Assembly: GCA_023614405.1 (NCBI GenBank)
Contig: CM042691.1
Coordinates: 176,920,927-176,984,926 of the forward strand
Direction of reading: 5' to 3'
Length of the DNA stretch: 64,000 nucleotides
DNA from: Avena insularis
Lineage: Eukaryota > Streptophyta > Magnoliopsida > Poales > Poaceae
The notes beneath the pieces were generated by a model. It did no database searches. It was given only the letters and a program-made list of their open reading frames with translations, and had not been told where the DNA came from. The stretch's first letter is position 1; every line of letters starts with the position of its first letter. The position numbers and the translations under genes were made by a program. Positions 1 to 10,358 of this stretch are shown one piece after another.

Positions 1-830
1 CTGCTGCCTAGTCCCTTGACCTTGGGCGCCTTGGGCTTGATTGGGGGCATGCGACCCTCCTCGATGGCCACCTTATGGAGGTTGCGGAGGTGAAAACCAA
101 GTGCCTTGTTCTGGGCTCTGAAGGCATTGATGTTCTTTGATGGGCCACATGTCTTCATGTCCTCGGCATGCATCACGAGGGAGTTGAAGTCAGTGGTGAG
201 GCTCCTGGTGCAGAAGGGGCACCTGTAGACGTCACCGGCGAAGAAGCCATTGAACTGGCCGGACTTCAGCTTCCTTAGCACCTGATGAGTCTTGGTGTCC
301 ATGGACTCGTCGTTGCTACAAACGTCGATGCTATCCACCTATTACAAAAAACCGTAGCGTGCAATAAGGACATGATTTAGATACCGAGATCATCAGGATT
401 GGTTACTTGCATAAATTAACCGATTGAGATCCCCTGATTATTCCCCAATACCAAAATCTCAAACCAAATCGAATACTGATCCCAACTACAGATCGGTGCT
501 AGTACTAATACCAACTATAGATCGATGCTAGTACCTCCGACCATGGGTCGGCTAAGCTGGTGCGGGGGTCCCAGCCGTGTGGGATCTGCTGGAGAACGGC
601 GGGGGCCTATACGGGGACGGGGGCCTCCTCGCCGGAGGCTATGGCGGAAGCGGGGACAGGGGTCTGGACGGGGATGGCGGCTGCCTTCAATGCCTTGACG
701 GGGGCCTGTACAGGGACGGGGGCTTCCTCGTCGGCGGCCTAGGAGGCGATGATGGTGGCCGACGAGGAGGCCCCTATCGCCGGTGTGGTTGGGGTTTTCT
801 TTGGGGTTTGTAGAAGGTGATGGGACAGTG
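1..830 (-). pseudogene. zf-XS-like zinc-finger protein gene, 3' end beyond window, broken first exon
   Basis: Two exons can be read on the minus strand. Exon 2 (341 to 1) is fully open for over 110 codons and runs off the window. It reads VDSIDVCSNDES, then a basic stretch, then YRCPFC followed about 13 residues later by H, and an alanine/lysine-rich helix (FRAQNKALGFHLRNLH). This arrangement resembles the XS zinc-finger domain (zf-XS) of plant SGS3/XS-type RNA-silencing proteins; that assignment is by eye. The intron (536 to 342) has a GT donor at 536, and TTTTTTGTAATAG as acceptor, and it joins the exons in phase 0. Exon 1 (about 810 to 537) is Pro/Ala/Glu-rich with EEAPVPVQAP-like repeats. 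It has two in-frame TAG codons (609-607 and 741-739) and no obvious ATG. The PV*AP context implies a former CAG. The next in-frame ATG is in exon 2 (302). Either the gene is dead or it uses that later start. Confidence 0.55.
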
Positions 831-883
831 GAGATGGTTGCGTGAATGAGTGAGAGAGTGAGTGATGAGTGAGAGTGAGGAGG

Positions 884-900
884 CCTCTATAAAGGTGAAG
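884..900 (-). promoter_or_regulatory. TATA-like core promoter of the zf-XS-like gene
   Basis: On the minus strand TTTATAGAGG is followed by a long CT-rich leader (TCACTCTCACTCATCACTC and on) reaching about 800, the typical layout of a plant TATA promoter plus pyrimidine-rich 5' UTR. It points into exon 1 of the zf-XS-like gene. From 900 to 1256 I see no further feature. Confidence 0.45.
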
Positions 901-1256
901 GGAGGAGATGTTTTGTTGCACCACCGTGCACCGCATAACTGCGTGCGCTACTGCACCGTGCACGTCCACATGTGTCCGCTACCGCCCCATGCACCGCGAC
1001 ACACGTACCGTGCGTCACGTTTTCCCCCTCGTCACTTAGTTGTGCTTAGTTATACCCTCGAGTGTAGCATTAAATGGCTCATGTATCAGAATTACTACAT
1101 GTACATAGAAACACAGCGAAATTGAAAGAGGTACAACACATGATCTTTTTGAAACATAGAGCATCCATTGTATTACAGGCACACCATACAACTTGCACTT
1201 GCATATAATTCATAGATAGGGAATACAACAGGACCAGACTAACATGATCCATCAAT

Positions 1257-2648
1257 CTAATCTGACGGGTAGCCATCATAGTAATCATAGTGGGTGGTAC
1301 CACATTCTCCATAAGGCGGCACCATCTGCTGTTCAGAATGCTCGATGATTCTACAATACTCCTCCAGGAATCGATCGAGTTCTAAAGCACGGTCATTGAT
1401 CCATAATCGTCCTACTCCATACCCATGGTCAACCCTTGGCTCCTCTTCCCATGCAAGAGCCTCAAAGTTGTAAGATCTAATCTGGGATAGGTCCGGATAG
1501 TAGATGTTATCGGCCTGCACCATGGGTACCCTGGCACTGTCGACGTAGATGCACCAATTGTCAGCAAAGAAGAGAGCACGGCTGCCGATGCTTCTGACCG
1601 GCTGAAGGACATGGTTCTTTGTATCAAGCCGGTAAAGAACGGGATTGCCGCCGTAGACCGGTCCACTCACAGCGAACATCAACTCCCCGTCGGACTCGAC
1701 GAGGTAAAAACGATTCTTCGGGTACCGGCAACCCGGAACAGGTCCTTCAACGGTGTCATGCATCTTCAGGGTCCATGCGGAGCACTGCATCTGGACATCT
1801 CCATGAGCAGCACTAGGCATAGTCGAGAGGACATACCAGTATCTGTCTGCGACGAAAACATCATCGGCGTAAGAAGTCTTGCTTCAGAGTTCCGCGAAGT
1901 CATTCGACATGTACCGCCCTTCACCAAAGACCGGGCGACTGCCTTCCTACCTGCCCTCATCCGCCCACCGAATGATGGTGTTCTAAAGATTTGATGTAAA
2001 CACCATCAACGACGGGAACATTGTCACAACAACAGAAGCCACCTGCTTGGTCGGTATCTCCACCCTCAGGCGCTTGATAGCGCACGAGAAGGGGTTGTAC
2101 AACCGTGTCTTGTATGGCTTCACCCTCTGTCCAAGCACAAGGAGGCCGCCGGTTGTGCTACCGACGTAAAAGTACCTTCTAGAGACACAAAGAGGGAGAG
2201 AGAGAGATGAGAAGCGGAGATTCAGTCAAGGTAAACAGACCGAGATTCAATCAAGGTAAAACAAGTAGATAGAGAAACAAAACTTGAAAAACATATCATA
2301 TAGAAAGTGAACGCAAAAAAAAGGATCGGACATATACAGATGAATATCAAGAAAGAACATTTGAATAACCCGACTAATCTTCTTCTCAAGGTAGAGGTCG
2401 GTTCTCATGATCAGCAACGTGATGGCGGCATCGTCTACCCCATACTCCGGCAACAACTGGTGCTATAGAATAATCCAGTTGGCTGGTATAAAGCGCTCCT
2501 CCGTGAAGCCGCACCAGGCACTGCAGACTTCTCGGAAGGCGGCGTAGTAGTCGAAGTCGTCCGTCGACAAGAAGATGTCACCTATCTTCTACACGACTCC
2601 CTCAAGGATATCAGTCCACGACGAATCTTGCTGCTTGTTGCCAGCCAT
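1257..2648 (-). pseudogene. F-box / DUF295 (KIB-type beta-propeller) protein pseudogene
   Basis: The minus strand opens at 2648 with MAGNKQQDSSWTDILEGVV, an F-box-like N terminus (next IGDIFLSTDDFDYYAAFREV, then CSAWC). The middle part has YVGSTTGGLLVLGQRVKPYK, as in the DUF295 segment near 'hGlyDGG...L'. The C-terminal part (1820 to 1257, open, 187 codons) holds NRFYLVESDGELMFAVSG, SIGSRALFFADNWCIYVDSA and ADNIYYPDLS, the hallmark blocks of DUF295. A probable intron lies around 2345-2180. In-frame stops interrupt the F-box part (after EGVV and after NWIIL) and the middle part (after VFTSNL and after ADEGR), so a full protein cannot be made. DUF295 F-box proteins act as substrate receptors of SCF ubiquitin ligases; here it is a relic. 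A similar relic lies at 44340-46170. Confidence 0.75.
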
Positions 2649-3958
2649 GGATGATGGTGTTCATGTGGTGTCAGTCCCGTCGAATGGCAGAGGAAGCGGT
2701 TCTAGAGACAGAGATTTATTAAAGAAGGCCTGTGAATGCCAAGGTAAGTGTGTGGAAACGAGACGACCGCATGCACACACAATCCACAAGCCCAACAGCC
2801 AACGATCCCGCATGCATTCTCTCTCGTCGGTTTGGTTCCTGTCAAGTAAATGTGGGGGGTTGCTACATGGGCAAGTTAATGCGAGGGGTTGCAGTTTCAA
2901 GTTTACTAGTATCAAAGAAAGTAAGGTGCCACGATCATATAAAATGAATATCTCATACAAAAAGCTAGCAACACTTCCGCCATAAGTTATTGTTATGAAT
3001 GTGTACATATTTGAACACATCACTATAATGTGCCACCTATTGATGATTGATGACATGGATCTAGCTTCTCTTCACGTATTTGCATTCAATCGCTCATGGA
3101 TTTGTTCCCATATTTTTTGGCAATGGCTGATGAACTCCAATCTATTGGTAACATGCTTCGTCAACGAGCCCTTGTTGATGCAATGCAAAGTACAGACTAC
3201 GGTCTTCATTGTTATCCCATTTAGGTTCTCTGTTTTTCTTCATCATGGATCTACTAATTTCAAATGAAAGTCTAGTAAACAACATATAGGTACATGTTTT
3301 CTACTACCACAATCACAAGAAGAAAACTAGATGTAATTTCACCTTGTTCGCATTGTGCCGAACAGATTGGATGTGGCCTTGGGGTTCGGAGAGTAAGGCG
3401 CCCTGGCTGGTGTGGGTGCGAGAAACGGCAACGGCGAAATCCGATTTTGGAGAAGGACCCCAAGGCAGAAATCTCGTCCCGGTGCCGTGCCATGGGTGTT
3501 GCCGTGCCATGGGTCGAGCTCCGGTTTGGGAGGAGGAGGGCCAGACCGATCAGGTTCAGCCGGGCGCCGGATCTCGCTGCTAAAGGAATTCCCTCCCAGC
3601 TCCGAGCCATGGCGGTGACCACAGATCGCCCCCTTGGGGAAGAAGAAGGCCGAGTCAAAAGACTATTTGAACATGAGGGTGCCAGCGCTGCAAGTCTACA
3701 TGGCAGCCAAGATGGCAATGACTTACCTGTCAAAAGTGACAGGCGGGGCCCAATTTGACGGGCGTTAGCGAGTTTTCCCGTGTTCAAACGGTTTGTTGAA
3801 TTCGTGCCAAAAAATACCCTCTGAGCATTTGGCACGCCAACTCGGGGTATCGCAATCCAACACCGACGAAGTCGGACCCCGCGTTGCCTTGGCGCTTCAA
3901 CTTTCGGGCCGCAAGTTAAAAACCTCGCGTGAAGAGCCTGTACTATTTAGGAACCCCG
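2649..3958. other. Unassigned sequence
   Basis: No family is recognised. The part to about 3290 is AT-rich. About 3340-3780 is GC-rich with overlapping short open frames on both strands, none with a motif I know. A short perfect inverted repeat (GTGCCAAA...TTTGGCAC) lies near 3810-3840. This is the left flank of Gypsy element A. Confidence 0.3.
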
Positions 3959-5036
3959 TGCCACATTTTTGCTGTATTGACAAGCCCAGTCAAACTTTCG
4001 GGTTCCCAGTCGTTTACAGCCATAGCCACACACCCTGGGTCCTTATCGCAGACGGCCGAATTTGTTGCGGGTAGCTTAGTGGGGTGGTCCTCATGTGCAT
4101 GCTTTTGGTCTGGGAACATCGTGTCTGAAACCCCGTCGACATACCGTTGGGTGTATGTTTTATGATCTTGTACCTTCTTGATCTGACAACAAGGGTGTAG
4201 GTGCGTGTGGAAACTTTGGTGCACCCCTGCAAAGTTTAATCTTTTCAAAAAGCCGTGTTTGCGGTTATGGACGACTTGGAGCATAGTTCTCGATCATAAT
4301 TAAAGTTTACTGTTATAATATGACTTGTATCTGATATGACTAGTAAGTTGGATAACCACCAAGGAATGAATATATAAAATTGCCAACTATGTGATTTTCC
4401 TCAACATGACTTCCTCGTTTGGTCTCGAGGGGAAAATACCAGGATGGGTATGATTGGAGTTAGTATCATGATGAATCCGAATAGGTCTTCCTTATCCCTC
4501 TCTGATAGCCGACAATTTTATCGAGTCTTTATAGGTTGTTTAGTGCATGCTGCGCTGCCACTTTACTCCACCATACCTATGTAGGCGAGGACCGCCGAAT
4601 TCTAAGACTCGCCGTGTACTAGCCTCAGTACTAAACTCTCTCTTTTTTCCTTTGCCCTTTGTCGGCACCCTTTTGTTTAAAAGTTTTGAGATCGACGTCG
4701 TTAGCAGGGTTACCCTTCTGGCTTGGCTTGGGCAGGGTTATGGATGCCATTGCTTATTCTCCAGGGCTTTTAGCTCAATTTGCATCTTATCCGTACTTGG
4801 ATGTGTATTGTTTTCAAGGTGATTTGGATCTTTGTACCATAAATCTATATTCTTGACTCTTTGAGTCGTTGTTATATATATATCTGTTCTATGGGTTCCA
4901 TCGAGGACTATTGTGTAATGATATTACTTCGTTTTCCACCCGCACGAAAGTGCCTGGTGGGCACCTTTGAATCGTTTCTAAGCGGCTTTGGTAGGAATCG
5001 CTTAAACTTGCGTAGGGCCAATCCGAGGGTGTTACA
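3959..5036 (+). repeat. 5' LTR of element A
   Basis: It is similar along its length to 27574-28653; for example GTATTGACAAGCCCAGTCA, TTGCGGGTAGCTTAGTGGGG and ACAACAAGGGTGTAGGTG occur in both. It ends TGTTACA. The start is approximate, because similarity fades at 3959-3970. Confidence 0.75.
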
Positions 5037-5039
5037 GAG

Positions 5040-5051
5040 TGGTATCATAGC
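5040..5051 (+). other. Primer-binding site of element A
   Basis: TGGTATCATAGC, one mismatch from the initiator tRNA-Met site TGGTATCAGAGC, starts 4 bases after the LTR end. It is absent after the right LTR, which fixes the orientation as plus. Confidence 0.75.
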
Positions 5052-5893
5052 TCAGCAGTCATGATACCCACTGGTCCAGCCTATAGGATAACCTAACTAA
5101 CGGCCGTTGTAGAGTGTCAAAACTATTTTGCCAAATCGGTTGGATAGATCTGATTAGGTCTGTTTTTACTCCTTACCCCTCTGCTATTCTCCTCTTACCT
5201 CTTCGTGTTTTGAATCTGCTCTCTTATATTTCCTTTGAGTCGAGGAATTCTCGTAGTTGGGTTTCTATCGTACCTTTAGGGTTTCGCTTCTGTCCTCTTG
5301 AAATGGTGCTTCAACATTTGACCTTCATGCTAGCTAAGGAAACTTTCATCTGTTGTACCTTTCAGTGGACCAAAATCCACTAATTTTTTTCTTTGTATCT
5401 TCCGGTGTTTTTCAACGCGACGACGACATCATCTGCATCAGATCCGATGAAGAACATGCATCCCTCCGTTGTTCTGAAGATCGCTTGTCGAGATCATTAG
5501 TCTGAATTATGAGAGTTGGCTGCATAATTCTCCTATTCATGTGCAGAGTAATGGTTTGGGTGCGCGATCCACTGATCACCATCTGACTACTCTTATCATT
5601 CGCTCTTGTACATTGAATCAGTGGATCAAGCAATTTGACTCCTTCCATATAAGTTATAGGTGGCCTTATCTTTTTGAGACCTTTACCTTCGTCCTTTGTT
5701 CTCTAGAGTGCTCTCTCGACGAACGTGCACACCAACCCTTGTTGGTGGTGTCTTGGATTTCAATGCGGAGAAAGAACCCTTGTTAGTGGTGTCGCGAGGA
5801 TCTACTCGAAGCGAGAAAATTCAGATCATCGGCCTTCTTCCTGTACCATGAGGCGGATCTCGAGGGCGAGATCCGTTGTTAGTGGTGTCGAAT
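5052..5893 (+). other. Untranslated leader of element A
   Basis: This is the sequence directly after the primer site. No long open frame is present. The motif TTGTTAGTGGTGTCG recurs near 5780-5795 and 5875-5890, a small internal repeat. It is cut at 5893 by insertion of LTR B. Confidence 0.5.
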
Positions 5894-6745
5894 TGTAGCA
5901 CCCCAGGTAAAACCACTACTAGAAAATCTCTATTGTTTGTACTTGTGCATCATCATGCATATCTCTACCTAAAAACATTTTTGCGAAAACCCTATTTTTT
6001 TCTAACTATCGCCTCCTTTATTCAAACTCAAAACTCCGATATCTTCCGTATTATTTCGTTTGTCTAAAAAGTATTTACAATTGACTCATATAAAACAAAA
6101 ACATATATTTATTTCTTGGAGAGGCAGCGTCCAGTCAGGCCCAACCAGCAGCCAGGCTACCACTCTAGATCTAGACCTACCCCATCCCCCAACCCTAACC
6201 CTAAAAACTACCCCAAACCCTCCACCTAGTCCCCACCTTGTCGCTGCCAGGCAGCACAGCGCACAACACCGCACACCCTAACGCGCGCGCGTTCCCAGCG
6301 GCTAGTACCACCCTACCAACCCGTTGGCCATTCCCTGGCATTATCCCGCCCCACATGGTATTGTGGTGTACCTCGCGCTGCAGCGCCACACGCGACAACC
6401 ACCCTGCATGAACCCTTGACAGACATCCACGTTCTCGCTCACCCCACCCCGACCGACAGGTCCACCCCGCATGCCAAGCCCACCACGCACACAGGAAACA
6501 CACACCACCCCACCACGATCCTGGCCACACCATGCTCTCTCTCCACGGGATCCCCTCCCCGACCCGTATTCCCCGCTCGCCTCCAACCCACACCTCCTCC
6601 ATCAGTCTCTGTCCCTGCCGCCGCCCGTCTTCTCCGTCCTCTCTTCCCCTGTGCTGCAGCCGCCTCTCTGGCCTGCAACTGCATGGACACCTCCCAATCT
6701 CGCCACCGTGGAATCCGCATGCACAGAGGAAAAAACCCTAGCCTT
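5894..6745 (+). repeat. Truncated Gypsy LTR (B)
   Basis: It starts with TGTAGCACCCCAGG, a common Gypsy LTR start, also seen truncated at 40459. The body turns from AT-rich to C-rich promoter/leader-like DNA (6180-6740). No TG..CA end or primer site follows; the sequence runs into the extra ORF of element C. The right limit is therefore a guess. Confidence 0.5.
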
Positions 6746-6781
6746 TCCATCTAATCTCACAGCCAACCTTCCTTTGCACGA

Positions 6782-8399
6782 ATGGCAAGCAGCAACACTG
6801 CGCTATCCATGGCAGCGTTGGGAGAAGCCATGGCCAAGCCGACAAGCTCCGTCCATGTTCCATAGAAGGGTGTGGTAGTGCCACGCTCCGCGGTGGTGGA
6901 AACCACCGGAGGTGACCATGTCCAGCGTGGCTGGAACTGCTGGAAGAAGAGGCCGATTTCCACAAAGGAGAATGACGCGGCTCCGATATTACCGAAGGCA
7001 ATCTCAAGGAGATGCTCGCCGAGGGGTACCTCCCCGCGACAAAGGATCTGGTCTGGCGGGCGGCACCGGTCGGCGAGGTCATCCCTTCTCCCCTTTTCGG
7101 AGAAAAGGTGTAACTCAAAGCCAAACTGGTACGCGGCGTCTCCCTCCCAATCTCCGACTTCTTCATAGAGGTCCTTAGCCACTACCGGGTTCAACCTCAG
7201 AACCTATCTCCGAATAGAATCCTCGTGCTTAGCAACTACGCGACGCTTTGTGAGGGTTACCTAGGAATCAGGCATAGGTTAGATTTGTTTATATATTTCT
7301 TCACCATCAAGAGGGAAGCCAGAGTGAGAAAGGATGAACTTAGAAATTGCGGAACCATTAGCTTCAAGATCTGGCCTAGCCGGCGATTCCCCGACATCGT
7401 AGGCCACGAGTCCTGTAAGAACTGGCAGCGGACGTATTTATACGGCCCAGAAATCCCCCTGTCTGGTCGAGAAAAAATGTACCCGGATATGTCAATGGAG
7501 CCACCGATGAATCCTCGACATGGAGATCCCAAGCCCCTCCTTCCCTCCGACGATGAAGCCTCCCACGCTGTAAGGTGGATCGAGTGGCTCGTAGATACGG
7601 GTCTGACCGGGTTGTACCTATCCATGTGCTGGTTCATCAGGCGAGTTCAGCCTCTGCAGCACCGTGTGAAGCTGATGCACGAATATTTCAAGGATAGGAC
7701 GGATAGCCTTCGCATCTCCGAGGACAAATTTTTGAGTGACTCCGTCAATCTTTGCCTCAAGGACATAGTCAAGGTGAAGGACAGGAAGCGTGGCTTCACA
7801 TCACCTACGACATGTTCAAGGGTGGCATGTGCCCAGAGGTATTTGTTTATTTTCCATGTATGACATATACTCCAGTTCTTCCGTCTAGCCTTAACCATTG
7901 CATCTAACACTTTGGGATTCACTTAACAGGTAAAGAGTCTAGATGAAGGTAACATGGTTATCCAAGTCTATGAACCCAAGATGAAGGGAGTCATCGTCAT
8001 GTCCGACGACGATGTCCCACTGGCGCGTAAGCGGAAGAGCTCCACCTCTAACGCTGCCGACGGAGGCAAGAAGAATAAGACGGAGGGTGGAGCCTCCAAG
8101 AATTCCACCGCCTCCCTGGAGGCGGAACAGAAGAATGATTGGTATTCCGCTGACCAAAGCACCAACCGTTGTGTAAGCTTCTTTAATATCCGACATTGTC
8201 TCTTGCTCATCTTATTCCTGTAATTATACTTTTTTCCACGTTTCAGGAACAAGACCAATATGAGTTTGAAGAAGACCTCCAAAACATCAGGGGCTTCTAA
8301 AAACATCAAAGAAATGTTTCACCAAGCATCTCACGCCATCACCCCACCAGCTCCGAGCGTCCAGCCTGCCACCACGCCGACAAGATATCTAGCAAATGT
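6782..8399 (+). pseudogene. Antisense extra ORF of element C, 5' part (Transposase_28-like)
   Basis: This is the N-terminal part of the extra protein of Tat elements ('putative gypsy type transposon' domain, function unknown). The start at 6782 reads MASSNTALSMAAL. The conserved core follows at 7060-7310: VGEVIPSPLFGEKV, FFIEVLSHYRVQPQNLSPNR, then CEGYLGIRHRLDLF. The same blocks occur in the D2 copy at 62886. A long open stretch runs from 7225 to the first intron (donor AGAG|GTATTTG near 7840, acceptor CACTTAACAG ending 7930). Exon 2 (VKSLDEGNMVIQVYEPKMKG, then a Lys/Ser-rich stretch) ends near 8173 with donor GTAAGC. Exon 3 starts after CACGTTTCAG near 8247. Stops near 6866, 6970 and 7110, plus frameshifts before 7000, make it a pseudogene. 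It is interrupted at 8400 by Copia F. Confidence 0.7.
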
Positions 8400-10345
8400 T
8401 GTTGGAGATATGCCCAAGAGGCAATAATAAAGTGGTTATTATCATATCTTCATACTTATGATAAATGTTTACATACCATGCTATAATTGTATTAACCGGA
8501 AACATTAATACTTGTGTGATTTGTAAACATAAAAGAGTCCCTAGTAGAGCCTCTTGTTAAACTAGCTTGTTGGTTAATATATGATCATGGTTTCCTGATC
8601 ATGAATATAGAGATGTTATTAACAACAGGGTCATATCATTAGGAGAATGATGTGATGGACATACTGCTATAGTTAAGCGTAGCATAAAGATCAAGTCATT
8701 TAATATAGTTCATTTGCTATAAGCTTTCTGATACATAGTAACCTAATTCCTTCGACCATGAGATCATGCATATCACCTTTACCGGAAGAATGGTTTGATG
8801 ACATCAAACACCACACCGTAACGGGGTGGCTATAAAGGTGGCATTGAGTGTTCGGAAAGTATTGGTTGAGACACATGGATCAAGAGTGGGATTTGTCCAT
8901 CCATATGACGGATAGATATACTCTGGGCCCTCTCGGTGGAATGTCATCCAATTAGCTTGCAAGCATGTGACTGGCTCACAAGGGATCACATACCACGGGA
9001 CGAGACAAGAGTACTTATCGATGTGAGGTTGAACTAGGTATGCAGAGATACCGACGATCATAACCTCGGATAAGTAAAATATCGTGAGACAAAGGGAAAT
9101 TGGTATCGTATGTAAGTGGTTCATTCGATCGCAAAGTAATCGTAGAAATATGTGGGAGCCATATGAATTTCCAGATTCCTCTATTGGTTATTGATCGGAG
9201 AAGTGTCTCGATCATGTCCGCATAATTCATGAACCGTAGGGAGACACACTTAAGGATTCGATGTTGTTGAGTAGTTATGGAATGATGAGTAAGAGACCGA
9301 ATGTTGTTCGGAGTCTCGGATGGGATCCGGGATATCACGAGGAGATCCGGAATGGTCCGGAGAATAAGATTCATATAAGGAAAGTCCTGTTTCGGAGTTG
9401 GGGAATGATTCCGGTGTTTTCATCGGGAATGTTCTAGAAGGTTCCGGAATGTCCGGCACTCCGGAGGGGAAGGGTACATGAATGTGTTATATCAAGTTGG
9501 TATGATTGCATTATGTACTTGGTGTCATCGCTGTACCAAATAGAGGGTTTATTCAAATCCTAGTTTGAAAAGTCAAACGGCTAGTTTGAAAAGTCAAACG
9601 GCTAGTTTTGGGAAAGAGGAGAAGGAGGTTTGAAACCGACTTGGGGGAGGAGTTCCTCCTCCCACCGCCGGCCCACCTTGGGTCCGAGTTGGGGAGGGAC
9701 TCCCCTCCCCAGGCGCGCCTCCCTCCACCTATAAGAGGAGGGGCAGGGCTCCCCTCCTAGACACAAGATTGCCCCCTCTAAACCTAACCCTAGCCGCCGC
9801 CGCCCACCATAGCCGCCGCCTAGGGTTTCTCCCCTAGCCGCCGACTTGGGCACCTCCAAGCCCTAGCCGCCGGCTCTAGCACCCCCTCCTTGGTGTGTCT
9901 AAACCCTAGAACACCGAGGGCTCTCTCATAGTCCACCATACTCGCTCCGGCTTAAGGCGAAGCCCTGCGAGATCTCCCCTCTACTTCCGGTACCACGCCG
10001 TCGTGCTGCCGGAATCGCGAGGAGAGTGCTACAACCTCCGCTGCCTGCTGGAACAAGGGAGAGGAAGGTCTTCATCGAGTACCGAACGTGTGACCGACTG
10101 CGGAAGCGCTGCCGGAACGCAGCGCCGGAAGGATCGTCTACGCGATCTTGAGATCGACAAGAGTACGACTACATCACCCACGAGAATCTGCTCTCGTTAA
10201 CCGCTTTGGAATCTTCGAGGGTGAGTTCCCCTATCGACTCGTTGCTACAATCTAGTAGATAGATCTTGGCTTGATCATAGATTAGATCTTGATTGTGTGT
10301 TCATGCGGTAGAAATTTTTTGTTTTCCATGCTACGAACCCCTACA
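8400..10345 (+). repeat. 5' LTR of Copia F
   Basis: 1946 bases, TG...CA, ending one base before the primer site. Differences from the 3' LTR are sparse substitutions plus small indels, mainly an extra CCGCCTAGGGTTTCTCC-type segment near 9815 and a scrambled patch near 10040-10120. Confidence 0.92.
9730..9738 (+). promoter_or_regulatory. TATA box in the 5' LTR of F
   Basis: TATAAGAGG in a GC-rich setting about 615 bases before the LTR end. The same box is at 16662-16670 in the 3' LTR. Confidence 0.6.
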
Positions 10346-10346
10346 G

Positions 10347-10358
10347 TGGTATCAGAGC
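10347..10358 (+). other. Primer-binding site of Copia F
   Basis: TGGTATCAGAGC, the initiator tRNA-Met complement, one base after the LTR end. Confidence 0.95.

Noticed and set aside
3294..3835. Overlapping frames of 154 and 187 codons on opposite strands
   Set aside because: GC-rich DNA gives frames on both strands; neither has a recognisable domain.
6185..6210. Telomere-like AACCCTAACCCTAAA
   Set aside because: Only two units, in C-rich LTR leader DNA; no array.
8804..9459. Open frames of 69-119 codons on the minus strand in the Copia LTR, repeated at 15930-16401
   Set aside because: Both copies are LTR sequence; no motif; chance frames.
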